Shown here one piece after another: positions 23,749 to 33,243 of a DNA stretch of 64,000 nucleotides (positions are counted from its first letter, which is position 1; every line of letters begins with the position of its first letter). The stretch is from Paenibacillus sp. MZ04-78.2. Lineage in GTDB: Bacteria; Bacillota; Bacilli; Paenibacillales; NBRC-103111. The stretch covers positions 93,735 through 157,734 of the forward strand of contig NZ_JANAVJ010000009.1 of the NCBI RefSeq assembly GCF_024213375.1, read 5' to 3'. Under the pieces are notes generated by a model. The model worked only from the letters and a program-made list of their open reading frames with translations, had not been told where the DNA came from and did no database searches. The translations under genes and the position numbers were made by a program.

Positions 23749-25441
23749 ACAAGAAAAGATCAAACCGCCGCGCAAGCCCATGCTTGACCGCTTCCCGTTC
23801 ACCTGGTTCCCCTTTAATCTGCTGCGGGGCATGATCCTGTTCCTCCAAGACCTCTACAGAATGGCGCGCAATCACGTGCAGTGCAGCATCCGGCTGCAGC
23901 TGATGCTGACCTTTGCCTTCTGTTTCGGCGTGTCGCTGGCATTCTACGGCATCAGTTCGGCGCTGTTCGGCGCCGTCAACCAGAACACGGTCATCGATTA
24001 CAGTCAAGGGATGGAAAGCATCGATCGTGAAGCCCGCTCGCTCGCGGACCGGTTCCTTACGCCTCCGAGGCGCAGCAGCAGCAACGAAAACGGGACAAGC
24101 AACGAATCTCCCAGCGGGGCGACGCAGACGCCCAAACCCGGCACAGCCGTTCCTGTCCCTCATGCGAACGGTCAAGAAGAGCCCGGCAGCGTGCCCGGGG
24201 CCCCGGCGGCCAATTCGCAAGCGAAGGAGGAAGCCGACCGCCACAAAGATTTTGAGACTACGGTCAAACGGCTCGTTACCAACGACAAGCTCAAAGTTGT
24301 CATTACGGATCTGGAAGGCAAAGTCGTCTTCCGCAGCGAAAATGCGCCGGAAACGTACGTCGACGTGCACAACGTTATCCGCAACGCAATGGAAACGCGC
24401 AACCGGGAATCCGATTCCCGTTCGGAGTTTTCCAGCTTTTACCCGGTGACGTATAACAATCAGAAGGCATACTTAATCGTCAGCGGCATCCCTCAACCGA
24501 ACATCAGCTACCATAAGGGCGAGAACCCGCTTTCCATCTTGGCTTCGCTCGCCGTCTTTATCTTTCTGTTCTACTTTTTAACACAGCGGAAAATGAAATA
24601 TATCGAGGAGCTTGCGAGCGGTCTTCGGATTATCGCTACAGGCAATCTGGATCATCGGGTCATCGAGCGCTCCCAAGACGAGCTCGGATCATTGGCGCGG
24701 GACATGAACTTTATGGTGACGGATCTGCAGCGCAGAATCGAAGAGGAACGGCGCGCCGAACAGCTCAAGAACGAGCTGATTACGAACATTTCGCACGATT
24801 TGCGCACGCCATTGACGCTGATCATGGGGTACTTAAGACTGCTGCACGACAAAAATTTCGAAACGTCCGAGCAAGCCGCCGGTTATGCCAGTATCGCTTA
24901 CAGCAAATCGGAGAAGCTGAAAGGGCTGATCGACGATCTGTTCGAATTTACAAAGCTCTCCAATCATGACGTTCCGCTGCACAAAAAGGGCGTCGTGATC
25001 AACGAAGTGCTGGAGCAGCTGCTGGAGGAATATGTGACCCTCAGCGAGGAGCAGCAGCTCACGCTCATTCGCAGCCTGCCGCAGGAGCGGCTGCTGGTGC
25101 GCATCGACGTGGACAAAATGATCCGCGTGTTCGAAAACCTGCTCGGCAACGCGATCAAATATAGCCCTAAGCCCAGCGTCATCACCTTCGGCATGATCCG
25201 CGAACGCGAGCACGCGATCATCCGGATCTCCAACAAAGCGGACGCTTTGACCCGCGACGAGTTGGAGCAATTGTTCGATCGGTTCTACCGGGTCGATAAA
25301 GCCCGGACATCGGATACCGGAGGCTCGGGACTGGGTCTTGCGATCGCAAGAAGCATCGTCGAATCGCACGAAGGCACCATTTGGGCCGAGTCGGAGAACG
25401 GCGAAATCCATTTTTACGTGAAGCTGAAGCTGGCATCTTAG
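23741..25441 (+). CDS. Membrane sensor histidine kinase
   Basis: 566 aa from a TTG that overlaps the end of the regulator gene (GGAG 13 bases upstream). Two membrane segments (~55-80 and ~265-285) flank an extracytoplasmic sensor domain. HAMP (~290-345), H box NISHDLRTPLTLIMGYL, N box (FENLLGNAIKYSP) and G boxes DTGGSGLGLAIARS are intact. The sensor domain contains a ~60-residue Ser/Pro/Ala/Glu-rich low-complexity stretch (about residues 105-170), unusual inside a sensor and probably an unstructured loop. VanS-like overall; signal unknown. Confidence 0.9.
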   Translation: MSKQEKIKPPRKPMLDRFPFTWFPFNLLRGMILFLQDLYRMARNHVQCSIRLQLMLTFAFCFGVSLAFYGISSALFGAVNQNTVIDYSQGMESIDREARSLADRFLTPPRRSSSNENGTSNESPSGATQTPKPGTAVPVPHANGQEEPGSVPGAPAANSQAKEEADRHKDFETTVKRLVTNDKLKVVITDLEGKVVFRSENAPETYVDVHNVIRNAMETRNRESDSRSEFSSFYPVTYNNQKAYLIVSGIPQPNISYHKGENPLSILASLAVFIFLFYFLTQRKMKYIEELASGLRIIATGNLDHRVIERSQDELGSLARDMNFMVTDLQRRIEEERRAEQLKNELITNISHDLRTPLTLIMGYLRLLHDKNFETSEQAAGYASIAYSKSEKLKGLIDDLFEFTKLSNHDVPLHKKGVVINEVLEQLLEEYVTLSEEQQLTLIRSLPQERLLVRIDVDKMIRVFENLLGNAIKYSPKPSVITFGMIREREHAIIRISNKADALTRDELEQLFDRFYRVDKARTSDTGGSGLGLAIARSIVESHEGTIWAESENGEIHFYVKLKLAS

Positions 25442-25455
25442 GATGCCGGCTTTTT
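25428..25455 (+). terminator. Terminator overlapping the kinase stop codon
   Basis: AGCTGGCAT pairs with ATGCCGGCT (one G-U) around CTTAGG, then TTTTT. Confidence 0.8.
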
Positions 25456-25585
25456 GGGTTATTCAGGCGCAGGCGAATCAAGCGACACGTTCGCCTTGGA
25501 AAGCTGTGCGCGGTATAATGGATCGGACAACGCAGCAACGAGGCGGGCCCGTGCGGCACGCCCCTCAAGAATGGAGAATCGGATC

Positions 25586-26383
25586 ATGAGTCATGGATTT
25601 TTGCTGGATTTGGACGGAACGCTGTACCATGGGGACCGTCCGATCCCGTATGCGGCGGAATTTATCCGCTGGCTGCGGGAGAAAGGTTACCCGTTCCTCT
25701 ATGTGACCAACAATTCGTCTCGGACGCCGGAGCAAGTTGCGGCCCACCTCATCAAGACCGGGATTGAAGCCAGGCCGGAGGAAGTACTCACGTCCTCGAA
25801 AGCCGCTGTGATGTATTTGCAGGAGACCGGCGCCCGGAACGGACGCGTGCTGTGTATCGGCGAGGAAGGACTGAGAACGGCCCTGAAGGACGGCGGCTTC
25901 GAACCCGTCACAGCGGACGCGCCGGAAGGAACGGTCACTGCGGTCGTACAAGGCATCGACCGGGCGTTCCACTACGGCAAGCTGCTTGCAGCCGTCCGTC
26001 ACATCCGCGGCGGAGCCCCGTACATCCTGACGAATCCCGATCACTTGCTGCCGTGGAACGGCGAGCTGACGCCGGGAGCGGGCTCCATCGCGGCTTCGAT
26101 CGAATGGGCAAGCGAAACGCCGCCCGTTGTGATCGGGAAGCCTTCGCCGATCATTATGCGCTACGCTGTCGCCAAGCTGGGGTTAGCCCCTGCGGAGATT
26201 TGGACGGTCGGGGACAACTTGAACACCGACATTCGCGGCGGGGCGGACGCAGGATGCCGGACGGCGCTCGTGCTGACCGGACTGGCCAACGCCTCGAATG
26301 TGGACGAGCAGATCGCACGAACGGGCGTGCGTCCCGAGCGGATCTGCACGCATTTGATGGAGCTGGCGGAAAGTCTCGGCTAA
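25586..26383 (+). CDS. HAD-superfamily (subclass IIA, NagD-like) phosphatase
   Basis: 265 aa from the ATG at 25586 (GGAGA upstream). Motif I DLDGTLYHG, motif II TNNSSRTP, motif III lysine in IGKPSP, motif IV GDNLNTDIRGG, with an IIA cap between motifs II and III. Matches the TIGR01457 type (B. subtilis YutF): hydrolysis of small phosphate esters such as nucleotides or sugar phosphates. Its stop overlaps the stop of the facing VOC-DinB gene by four bases. Confidence 0.88.
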   Translation: MSHGFLLDLDGTLYHGDRPIPYAAEFIRWLREKGYPFLYVTNNSSRTPEQVAAHLIKTGIEARPEEVLTSSKAAVMYLQETGARNGRVLCIGEEGLRTALKDGGFEPVTADAPEGTVTAVVQGIDRAFHYGKLLAAVRHIRGGAPYILTNPDHLLPWNGELTPGAGSIAASIEWASETPPVVIGKPSPIIMRYAVAKLGLAPAEIWTVGDNLNTDIRGGADAGCRTALVLTGLANASNVDEQIARTGVRPERICTHLMELAESLG

Positions 26384-27258
26384 TCGATGGCGTGCTGCTT
26401 CCGGATTTCGCCGATCCGGCGAATGTGGACGTTCGCGTGGCCGGCCATCATTTTCATCAGACGGCCGGCCGTCTCTTCCCTGCCGGAGGCGATGACGCTG
26501 CGCGCCAGCGCTCCCGGCGTATGCTCGCATACGCTGAGCACGTGCTCGCGCAGCAGCCGAAACAGCGCGACCTCGGCGCGGACCGGCCGCGAGGCGTAAC
26601 GCATGCCCGCGGCCCACGCGTCCTGCGAGAAGCCGTTGCCGTTGTAGGCGCGTCCGCGCTCCGGCCCGGCCAAAGTGAACTTGAGCTTGTGCAGCGCCGC
26701 AAGCTCCAAATCCACCACATGGAGCACCTGCTCGCGGATGCTCCATGTGCCGGGCGCCCGGGCCAGATCGAGCCCGGCCTCGCCAAGCCCTTCCAGCGCG
26801 GCCTCCAGCCGGTCCGGCCCCGCTGCGAACAAAGCGAGCGTTTCCTCGTCGCTCGGAAACAGCTCTTTCCAATACGCCGCGCGGTAGCCCTCCGGCGTCG
26901 TGATCGTGACCGTCCGCCAACAGCCCGGCTCCGTCTCGTCCCTACAGCGCCCGCCGACCTCCTCGGCGCGCTGCTGGAGCCGCTCCAGCGCCTCGCCGGG
27001 CGGCGCTGTCACATAAAACCGGCCGCCGGGCGACAGCTCCCGGCATGCCGGAGCTTGCAGGCGGCGGAGCGCCTCCGCCGCCATGCCTTCCGCGGCGAGC
27101 AGCGCGATCTCGCCGCCCGGCTGACGCAGCAGCGCGCAGCCCTCTGCCGCGTTCAGCTCCAGGCGCTCCCAGCCGAGCGCCTGCTCGTAAAAGCGCAGCG
27201 CCGCCGTCACCTCCGGCACGCGCAGCAGCAAGTCCGCTTGAACCGCGTTGGTCCCCAT
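26380..27258 (-). CDS. VOC (glyoxalase-like)-DinB domain fusion protein
   Basis: 292 aa in two parts. Residues 1-~125 form a VOC/glyoxalase fold (ADLLLRVPEVTAALRFYEQALGWERLEL ... PEGYRAAYWKE). Residues ~145-292 form a DinB/DUF664 four-helix bundle (GTWSIREQVLHVVDLE, LLREHVLSVCEHT, GHANVHIRRI) with histidines spaced like the DinB metal site. Both domains are thiol- or metal-linked detoxification folds (fosfomycin or bacillithiol transferases). The combined role is unknown. Very GC-rich, Ala/Arg-rich. Confidence 0.75.
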   Translation of the reverse strand: MGTNAVQADLLLRVPEVTAALRFYEQALGWERLELNAAEGCALLRQPGGEIALLAAEGMAAEALRRLQAPACRELSPGGRFYVTAPPGEALERLQQRAEEVGGRCRDETEPGCWRTVTITTPEGYRAAYWKELFPSDEETLALFAAGPDRLEAALEGLGEAGLDLARAPGTWSIREQVLHVVDLELAALHKLKFTLAGPERGRAYNGNGFSQDAWAAGMRYASRPVRAEVALFRLLREHVLSVCEHTPGALARSVIASGREETAGRLMKMMAGHANVHIRRIGEIRKQHAID

Positions 27259-27339
27259 TCGCGTTCCCCCTTTGCAGAAACTGAGGCTGAGTTCGCCCTA
27301 TTTTACCATATCCCGATCCAAACAAACGTCGGAAACGAA

Positions 27340-27370
27340 CAAACACCGCCCTGCAAAAGAGCGGTGTTTG
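27340..27370 (-). terminator. Terminator of the cation symporter gene
   Basis: CAAACACCGC is perfectly inverted at 27361-27370; on the minus strand TTTGTTCGTTT follows. Confidence 0.75.
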
Positions 27371-27377
27371 GCATTTG

Positions 27378-28742
27378 TCAACCGCTGACGACGGTTTTGG
27401 ACCCGCCGCTGCGCGAAGATACGTCATAGCTATCAAGCTCTTCGTCCGCTCCATTGTTGAACGCCTCGCGGTCGAATTCTTTCTCCGTTACGGCGACGAC
27501 AAGAGAGCTGACCGTTGTACCCGTTGCGTTGATGGCCGTCCGGGCCATATCGAGAATCGCGTCGATGCCGAGCACCATCGCCATCCCTTCGATCGGAAGA
27601 CCGACGCTGGCCAGCACGACCGTCGTCGAGATCGAAGCCGGTCCGGGCACCCCGGCCACGCCGATGGAAGCGATCATTGCCGAGCCGACGATGAGCAGAT
27701 AATGCGTGATCGTCAGATCAATGCCGAACACTTTGGCGACGAAGATCGCCACAATCGCCGGATACAAGCCGCCGCAGCCGTTCATGTTGATGGTTGCGCC
27801 CAGCGGGGCGACGAAGCTGGCGATCCGGTCGGATACTTTAAGCCGCTTCGTAATCACCTCCAGGTTGACCGGCAGCGTCGCATAGCTGCTCCGCGTCGTG
27901 AAAGCGACGGCCAGCACGGGATAAATCTTTTTCAGGAAGCGGATCGGATTGACCCGCGCCACGAACGTGACCAGGAAGCCGTAGGTCAGAACGAAGTGCA
28001 GCAAGCAAGCGATGTAAACGGCGATCACCACTTTGCCCATCGGCAGCAGCGAAGCGAGGCCGTATTTCGCAGCCATCGCCGCCATCAATCCGAACACGCC
28101 GTAAGGCGTCAGGCGGATGATCAGCTTCGTCACGCGGAACATCACGACGGCGAACGATTGAATCACATCCTTGATCGGCCGGACCGATTCCGGTTTGCGG
28201 TTGCCTTCGATCGTAATGGCGACCGCGACGAACATGGCAAAAATAATGACCGGCACGACCTTGCCGGTGGCCATCTCGTTCACCGGGTTCGCCGGTACGA
28301 GGTCCATGAACACTTTCAGGAACGACGGTATTTCTCTGGCGGCGAATTTCGCATCCTGCACGTAAGGAATGCCCGCGCCCGGATCGATGATCACCGCAAC
28401 GACGACACCGATGACCGCCGCGATGCCGGTCGTGATCAGGAATAAGGCGATCGTTTTCGTTCCGATCTTTCGAAGCATATTGGGATCGGATATGGACGTA
28501 ATGCTGGAAATGATCGTTGCCACGACGAGCGGCATAACGATCATTTTGATCAGGTTGACGTATATGGAACCGATCGTTCCGAGATCGGTTGCCTCTTTAC
28601 CGAACACTGCCCCGACGACCACGCCGAGCACCATGGCGATTAATACGCGTGTCCCGAAACCCACCTTTTTCTTGGCCGCGAAAAATAGCAACAGCAGGAC
28701 TACGACAGCCACAGCCCAGCTGGCAATATACAGGGAATTCAC
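27378..28742 (-). CDS. Dicarboxylate/amino acid:cation symporter (TcyP-like)
   Basis: 454 aa from the GTG at 28742, with GAGGAGG nine bases upstream; this puts the start inside the family norm (TcyP ~460 aa). DAACS signature segments: AVAFTTRSSYATLPVN (the serine-rich hairpin), GATINMNGCGGLYPAI and GIDAILDMARTAINATG, which bind substrate and Na+/H+. Related to the B. subtilis cystine carrier TcyP, but glutamate/aspartate is also possible. Consensus promoter upstream, terminator downstream. Confidence 0.85.
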   Translation of the reverse strand: MNSLYIASWAVAVVVLLLLFFAAKKKVGFGTRVLIAMVLGVVVGAVFGKEATDLGTIGSIYVNLIKMIVMPLVVATIISSITSISDPNMLRKIGTKTIALFLITTGIAAVIGVVVAVIIDPGAGIPYVQDAKFAAREIPSFLKVFMDLVPANPVNEMATGKVVPVIIFAMFVAVAITIEGNRKPESVRPIKDVIQSFAVVMFRVTKLIIRLTPYGVFGLMAAMAAKYGLASLLPMGKVVIAVYIACLLHFVLTYGFLVTFVARVNPIRFLKKIYPVLAVAFTTRSSYATLPVNLEVITKRLKVSDRIASFVAPLGATINMNGCGGLYPAIVAIFVAKVFGIDLTITHYLLIVGSAMIASIGVAGVPGPASISTTVVLASVGLPIEGMAMVLGIDAILDMARTAINATGTTVSSLVVAVTEKEFDREAFNNGADEELDSYDVSSRSGGSKTVVSG

Positions 28743-28795
28743 AAACCTACGCCTCCTCGGGAGTATATCTAATAATCCCAACCCATTTACTAGGT

Positions 28796-28824
28796 ATTGT
28801 ATTCCCATTTTCTGTGACTGTCAA
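28796..28824 (-). promoter_or_regulatory. Consensus SigA promoter of the symporter gene
   Basis: Minus strand TTGACA (28824-28819), 17-bp spacer, TACAAT (28801-28796). Confidence 0.85.
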
Positions 28825-28891
28825 TAGTATTTAGTATTTTATGGCTTTATTTATTTTTTCGCGGACCATCCGACAGTGCGGCATAAACCGG

Positions 28892-29104
28892 CTATTCTCT
28901 TAAGGCGTCTCTTAATTTCGTCGATTCGTACCGTCGGTCCGCCGACTGCGCGAGCGCTTTGCGCAGCCGCTTGTTTTCGCCCGCCAGCCTCTCGATTTCT
29001 CCGATCAGCTCCATCGCGAGGTCTTGAGCCGCCCTGCCGGATTCCCGGCTAACGGAGCCCGCCCTTTCTTTATATTCGTTCAACCGTTCTTCTATGCTTT
29101 TCAT
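28892..29104 (-). CDS. Small helical (coiled-coil) protein of unknown function
   Basis: 70 aa, charged and entirely helical by composition, with a leucine heptad pattern (LIGEIERLAGENKRLRKAL). GGAG before the start. It follows the Lhr-type helicase gene by 28 bp and was probably cotranscribed with it. No family recognised. Confidence 0.6.
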   Translation of the reverse strand: MKSIEERLNEYKERAGSVSRESGRAAQDLAMELIGEIERLAGENKRLRKALAQSADRRYESTKLRDALRE

Positions 29105-29132
29105 CCGGTTCTTCCACTCCCAAAAGTAAAAT

Positions 29133-29520
29133 TTATCGCAACGAGCTCGGCCACAGGACGAGCGAAGCGCGATCGGCCTCCGCTCCGAGCTGCCGCAGCG
29201 TCCCCGCCGCAGGCGTATCCAGCACCGGCTCCCCGTTCCACGTCTCGATGACCACTTTGCGGACGCCCGGCTTCTTCAAAACCGATTGCAGCACAGCCCG
29301 AAGCGTCTGCACCCGCTCTTCCTCCGGCAGCCATGCCTCCTCGGGCGCGTCAGCTAACCCATGCAGCGTATGCATGCGCCTGCCGTTATTTTCGCACCAC
29401 AGCACCCAACGGCCGCCGCGGAATACGAGATCGTTGCCCGGCTTACGGGCAAATACGAGATCGTTGCCCGGCTTACGGGCAAAAGCGACGCCCGGCACCG
29501 CCGGCCATTTTACCGTCAAT
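29133..29520 (-). pseudogene. Lhr-type helicase gene, 3' part (downstream of IS insertion)
   Basis: The last ~129 codons of the interrupted helicase: rejoining across the IS gives NPFGLTVKWPAVPGVAFARK without any base lost except the duplicated GTCAAT. It ends in a normal C-terminus (SLVLWPSSLR). It includes a perfect tandem duplication of 10 codons (ARKPGNDLVF twice). Confidence 0.8.
29422..29481 (-). repeat. 30-bp perfect tandem duplication in the helicase 3' part
   Basis: 29422-29451 and 29452-29481 are identical, giving ARKPGNDLVF twice in frame. Confidence 0.95.
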
Positions 29521-29538
29521 CCTAAATCCCCGGTCAAA

Positions 29539-31134
29539 TTATAACGAGGCAGGCGCTGAGATTTCCAGTGCTTCATAAAGTTCAATCTGGCGTCTGGTGA
29601 TCTCTCCGAATTTCAAATCCCGCCCGGGCCGTTCGTAGCACTCAATCACGTCCAGTTCATCGAGCAACCCTTGCATTGTGTAGCGCTGGAAGAGCTTTTT
29701 CTCGCGCATGACCTTTTTGATGTACGACAGATAGATCAGTGCCACGAATTCAACAAACAGCTTTCCGTCCAGACTGCGTTCAGAGGAAACCTCCATCCGA
29801 CGAAAGTTCAGACGCTCCTTCAGATTTCCGAATGCTTTTTCAACCAAATCCTTGTTTCGGTACACGACGAGCGCTTCGATCGGATCTTTGATCTCATTGC
29901 TGAGCAGCGCGAAATACCCATAATTCTTGACAGCCGCATCAATGACTTCCTGTTTGGGCTTTACAACAGTCCCGCGTTTGGGCGTAGATTTCACTTCAAA
30001 ATATTTGGCATAGGACTTTTCATGCTCGGGATCGCGTTTTCCGCTCTCCAGTTCTGCTTTCAGCTTTGCGAGTAGCCGATTCAATTTGTAGGCGTCCTCG
30101 GTTTCCTTCTCTTTGTTAAAATAAAGGTGCAGATACGCCCGGCGCTCTCCCTCCAGCACGTCGCCCTTGTACGGTCGCCGCTGTGTATACTTCCATGTGA
30201 TGGTGGTCGATTGTGCATACAGGTTGTAATCCGGATGAAAGTTTTCCCATTTCTGCAGTTGAGGCCTGGCCGATTCCAATTTCTCTTGTACGTATTTAAG
30301 TGTGACTTTCACGCCAATCAGAAACTTCAGATGGTGCTGGTACATGGCATTGATGTTCGCTTCACTATAAAAACCGCGGTCCATGACCAGTTTGATCTTC
30401 TTGTAGGTGAGGAAGTCCATGTCCGCGAGCAACTTCTTCACCGTTTGCACATCCGAAATGTTACCAGGGAGCTTACGGTAGTAAAACGGTAAATTCGACT
30501 GCTCGCCGAACAGTAGCGCCAGATTTATTTGCGGGAGCGGATCGTGCTCTTTGTTCATTCCGTACTTGACTTGTTTTAAGCATTCCGAGTAACTCGAAAG
30601 GGTTGTCGTATCGTAGGCCCAGTACTCCTTTTCCGCCCGTCGTCTGCCCTGCAGACGAAAGAAGCGTTCCCGGGCTTCTTCTGTAATGGAAGCAAAAAAG
30701 TCGCTGCTACGCTGAGAAGGGATATCCTTACCATAAGGATGCTGATGTGTAATCGCCCACTTTGAAAAACGAATCAGCGGGTTAGGGTCCTCCAAAATCA
30801 GAAAATAGGCAATCGACAAAAGTAGCTTGTACTGTTCAGGGAAGCACTGTTTCAAGTCCGCTGTTATGCCCAGTTTCTCACCTATGGCGTCCAACAAATA
30901 GGTTGCACCAGCGTATAAGCGTTTCGTTTCCGTCACGGGAACCGGACCTGGCTTCGCCGGACGATGCGATGCGGTCAATCGCTTCGATGGAATCAATTCT
31001 CCGGTTTGCGAATCCAGCTTTCCAATACAAGTGCGGCGACTGCGAGATTGCTTCTTCGCTTTGTCCCAGTAATTTTCGGACTCATAGACGTATGTAATGC
31101 CATTATTCTTGTTTTTCAGATAAATGAGCGGCAT
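29539..31134 (-). CDS. IS1634-family (IS4-superfamily) DDE transposase
   Basis: 531 aa from the ATG at 31134, with GGGGAG upstream. DDE landmarks: first Asp in YDTTTLSS, second in LVMDRGFYSE, and the C-terminal YRNKDLVEKAFGNLKERL block with the Glu of the IS4-type Y-R-x5-E-x6-K signature. The length and long beta-strand insertion fit IS1634 elements. Codon use is AT-richer than the helicase gene it splits. Intact, so the element may be active. Confidence 0.88.
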   Translation of the reverse strand: MPLIYLKNKNNGITYVYESENYWDKAKKQSRSRRTCIGKLDSQTGELIPSKRLTASHRPAKPGPVPVTETKRLYAGATYLLDAIGEKLGITADLKQCFPEQYKLLLSIAYFLILEDPNPLIRFSKWAITHQHPYGKDIPSQRSSDFFASITEEARERFFRLQGRRRAEKEYWAYDTTTLSSYSECLKQVKYGMNKEHDPLPQINLALLFGEQSNLPFYYRKLPGNISDVQTVKKLLADMDFLTYKKIKLVMDRGFYSEANINAMYQHHLKFLIGVKVTLKYVQEKLESARPQLQKWENFHPDYNLYAQSTTITWKYTQRRPYKGDVLEGERRAYLHLYFNKEKETEDAYKLNRLLAKLKAELESGKRDPEHEKSYAKYFEVKSTPKRGTVVKPKQEVIDAAVKNYGYFALLSNEIKDPIEALVVYRNKDLVEKAFGNLKERLNFRRMEVSSERSLDGKLFVEFVALIYLSYIKKVMREKKLFQRYTMQGLLDELDVIECYERPGRDLKFGEITRRQIELYEALEISAPASL

Positions 31135-31145
31135 ATGATCTCCCC

Positions 31146-31173
31146 ATTCCACGTTATAATTATAACGTGGAAT
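31146..31173. repeat. 28-bp perfect palindrome in the IS leader
   Basis: Perfect inverted repeat without spacer centred at 31159/31160, each arm containing TTATAACGTGG. The same TTATAACG word occurs in both terminal repeats of the IS. It lies 12 bp before the transposase start codon. Confidence 0.9.
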
Positions 31174-31261
31174 TACTGCAATTGGCAAGGTAAAAATGAC
31201 CAAAAAACCGCGACATTACAAGGGTTCTAAGGGAGCCTCGTTATAATATCGCGGGGATTCA

Positions 31262-33243
31262 GGGTCAATCCGAACGGATTGGCGGGATCGGCGGCCGGAA
31301 GCAGCACCGTTTCGCCGCCTCCGTCTTCCCAGACCGCCTCGCGGAGACGCCCTACCGTCTCCGGCGCGGCAAACTGCATCGCCGCAATATTTTGGACCCA
31401 GAAACCGCGGGTCAGCATCCCCCACAGCTCCAGCTGCTTCAACGAGCCGTACACGTCGTCCCAGGACCACGGCAGCAGCGTACCCGCGAGGTCCCGCGTA
31501 AGCAGCGCGCTGCCGTCCAGCGCTTGCTTTACCCAAGCGCCGAGCGAATCGCCTCCGCTCGGCTGCTCCTCTGCCAGCGTCTCCAGCGCATACCAGCGGC
31601 CAAGGCCGGATTGGAATTTGGCGGCACTTTTGGCGGCGGTTTTCCTGCCGCTTCCGTTCATGCGCAGCGGCGCAAACTGGTCGTTAGAGACAAGCCCCTC
31701 CCAAGCCAGCTCGATCAAATCCGCCGTCAGCTCCGACGGGACGCTTCCCGTTTCGCGGCTGAGCGCCGACAGAAAGCTTGCGCCCTTGCGCCGGAGCAGC
31801 TCCAGCAGCGGCTCGTGCTTCGAAGCCGCTCCCCGCTTGAGCAGAGGGGTGTAAAGCTCCTTCGCTTCCGCCAAAAAGAAGGCGACCCGGCCTTCCTTTT
31901 CTCCCGCTTCCTTGCGCCCGATCCAGATCACCTCGCCCGCCGCGCACAGCCGATCAAGCGTTTCTTTGCGGTAATCGGTCAAGCGCAGCGAAAATACCGA
32001 CGCCTCCCATTCCGGCAGCGGCAAAAACCAGCCTTGCAGCTTGCCGATCACGTCCCGGAGCCCCTCTTCTCCGCTGAGGCGGCTGCCCGGAAGGACGTGC
32101 TGCGCGGCCATCAAAAACCGGCTGTACCGGACCGGATCGATCGGCTCTGCCTGCTCGCGCAATGCCCGTTCGGCTATACGGATACGGCGCTCTGCCGTTT
32201 CGCGGCTCACCCAAGCCCGCGGTCCGGCTTCGTTCCCGCCAAGGGCCGGTTCGATTGTCCCGTCCGCGGCCCACTGCCCTACAAGGTCTTCGACAAGCGG
32301 CAAAGCCGCGCCGTACCGGGCGGCAAGCTCTTCGGCCGTAAACGACGCGCGATGCTCCATATAACGGGTCAGCACAAACCGCACGGCCAGCGGATCGTCT
32401 GCAAACCGTGCATACGTATCCGCTTCGTCGGAGCAGATCCAGCGCTTTTCTCCGCCGACTTCGATCCGACGCACGCGGCCTTCCTCTTCCAAGCGGCGGA
32501 GCAGCCTGCCGATCTCTTCCGCTTGCGTTTTCGCGCCCGCAGGCTCTGCCGAACCCGGGCCGCTCCCGCCCACCGCCTGCTGCTGCGCCTCATCAGCGCC
32601 GCTATCGGCGGCCAGCCTCGCAATTTCCGCGGCGGTCCGGTCGCCTCGCTGCTTCAGGAGGCGCAGTAGCGTCTCCGGCTGCTCCAGCGGAGCGGGAGCG
32701 GGCCACGGCTCCTCCTCTACAGCGCCCCGGTCCGGCTGCCCCGCCTCCAGCACCGGGCTCTCGCCGAACAGCCGCCCGGCCTGCGCCCGCTCCAAGCCGA
32801 GCAGCTGCAGTTGAATATCTTTGCCGACGGCGTCGGACTCGTAGATTTGAGCGCCCATGAACTCGGTCAGAAACGCAGCAGCCAGCGGCGAAGGAAACAG
32901 GCTCTCGCGCACGTTTACCTCCAGCGATCCGGCTTCAATCTGCTCCAGCGCCTCCCGCACCCGCGGCATGTCCAGCTCCTCCTGCAGGCAAATGCGCATC
33001 GCCTCGCTCAGAAAAGGAAACCGTTCGGCGTACGGCAGCGATTCCCGCAGCAGCTCTTCGCTGCGCAGCCGCTTCTTCCACGCAGGCGTGCGCGTAAAGC
33101 TCCGCGACAGCAGCAGCGACGTCTCAGCGAGACGGCGGAACGCCGCCCCAAACTGCGGCGAAGACGGAACCGCTTCGCGCAGCAGCGCTTCGAGCCGGAC
33201 GGACGTCACGCCGCGAAGCATCGCCACGAAGCTGGCGGCCCTC
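31262..33243 (-). pseudogene. Lhr-type helicase gene, middle part (after frameshift, before IS)
   Basis: Open frame in a different phase from the N-terminal part, beginning in sense at ASFVAMLRGVTSVRLEALL. It encodes the long Lhr-specific C-terminal region (winged-helix-like segments with RLLKQRGDRTAAEIARL, Pro/Ala-rich interdomain), and ends at LLPAADPANPFGLT where the IS begins. The frame was lost near 33235-33243, in GGCGGCC on the plus strand, by one extra base or two missing. Confidence 0.8.

Larger units (their letters stand above)
29521..31261 (-). mobile_element. Complete IS1634-like insertion sequence
   Basis: About 1741 bp inserted in the Lhr-type gene. Both ends carry ~30-bp imperfect inverted repeats (left CCTAAATCCCCGGTCAA.., right, read inward, CCTGAATCCCCGCGATA.., both continuing into TTATAACGAGGC). 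GTCAAT is duplicated at 29515-29520 and 31262-31267. One intact transposase gene. The fresh 6-bp duplication and intact gene suggest a recent insertion. Confidence 0.88.

Noticed and set aside
25852..27429. 525-codon plus-strand frame
   Set aside because: Shadow of the HAD phosphatase and the VOC-DinB gene; Arg/His/Gly-rich nonsense.
29422..29481. CRISPR-like repeat
   Set aside because: Two directly adjacent identical units without spacers, in coding frame: a tandem duplication.
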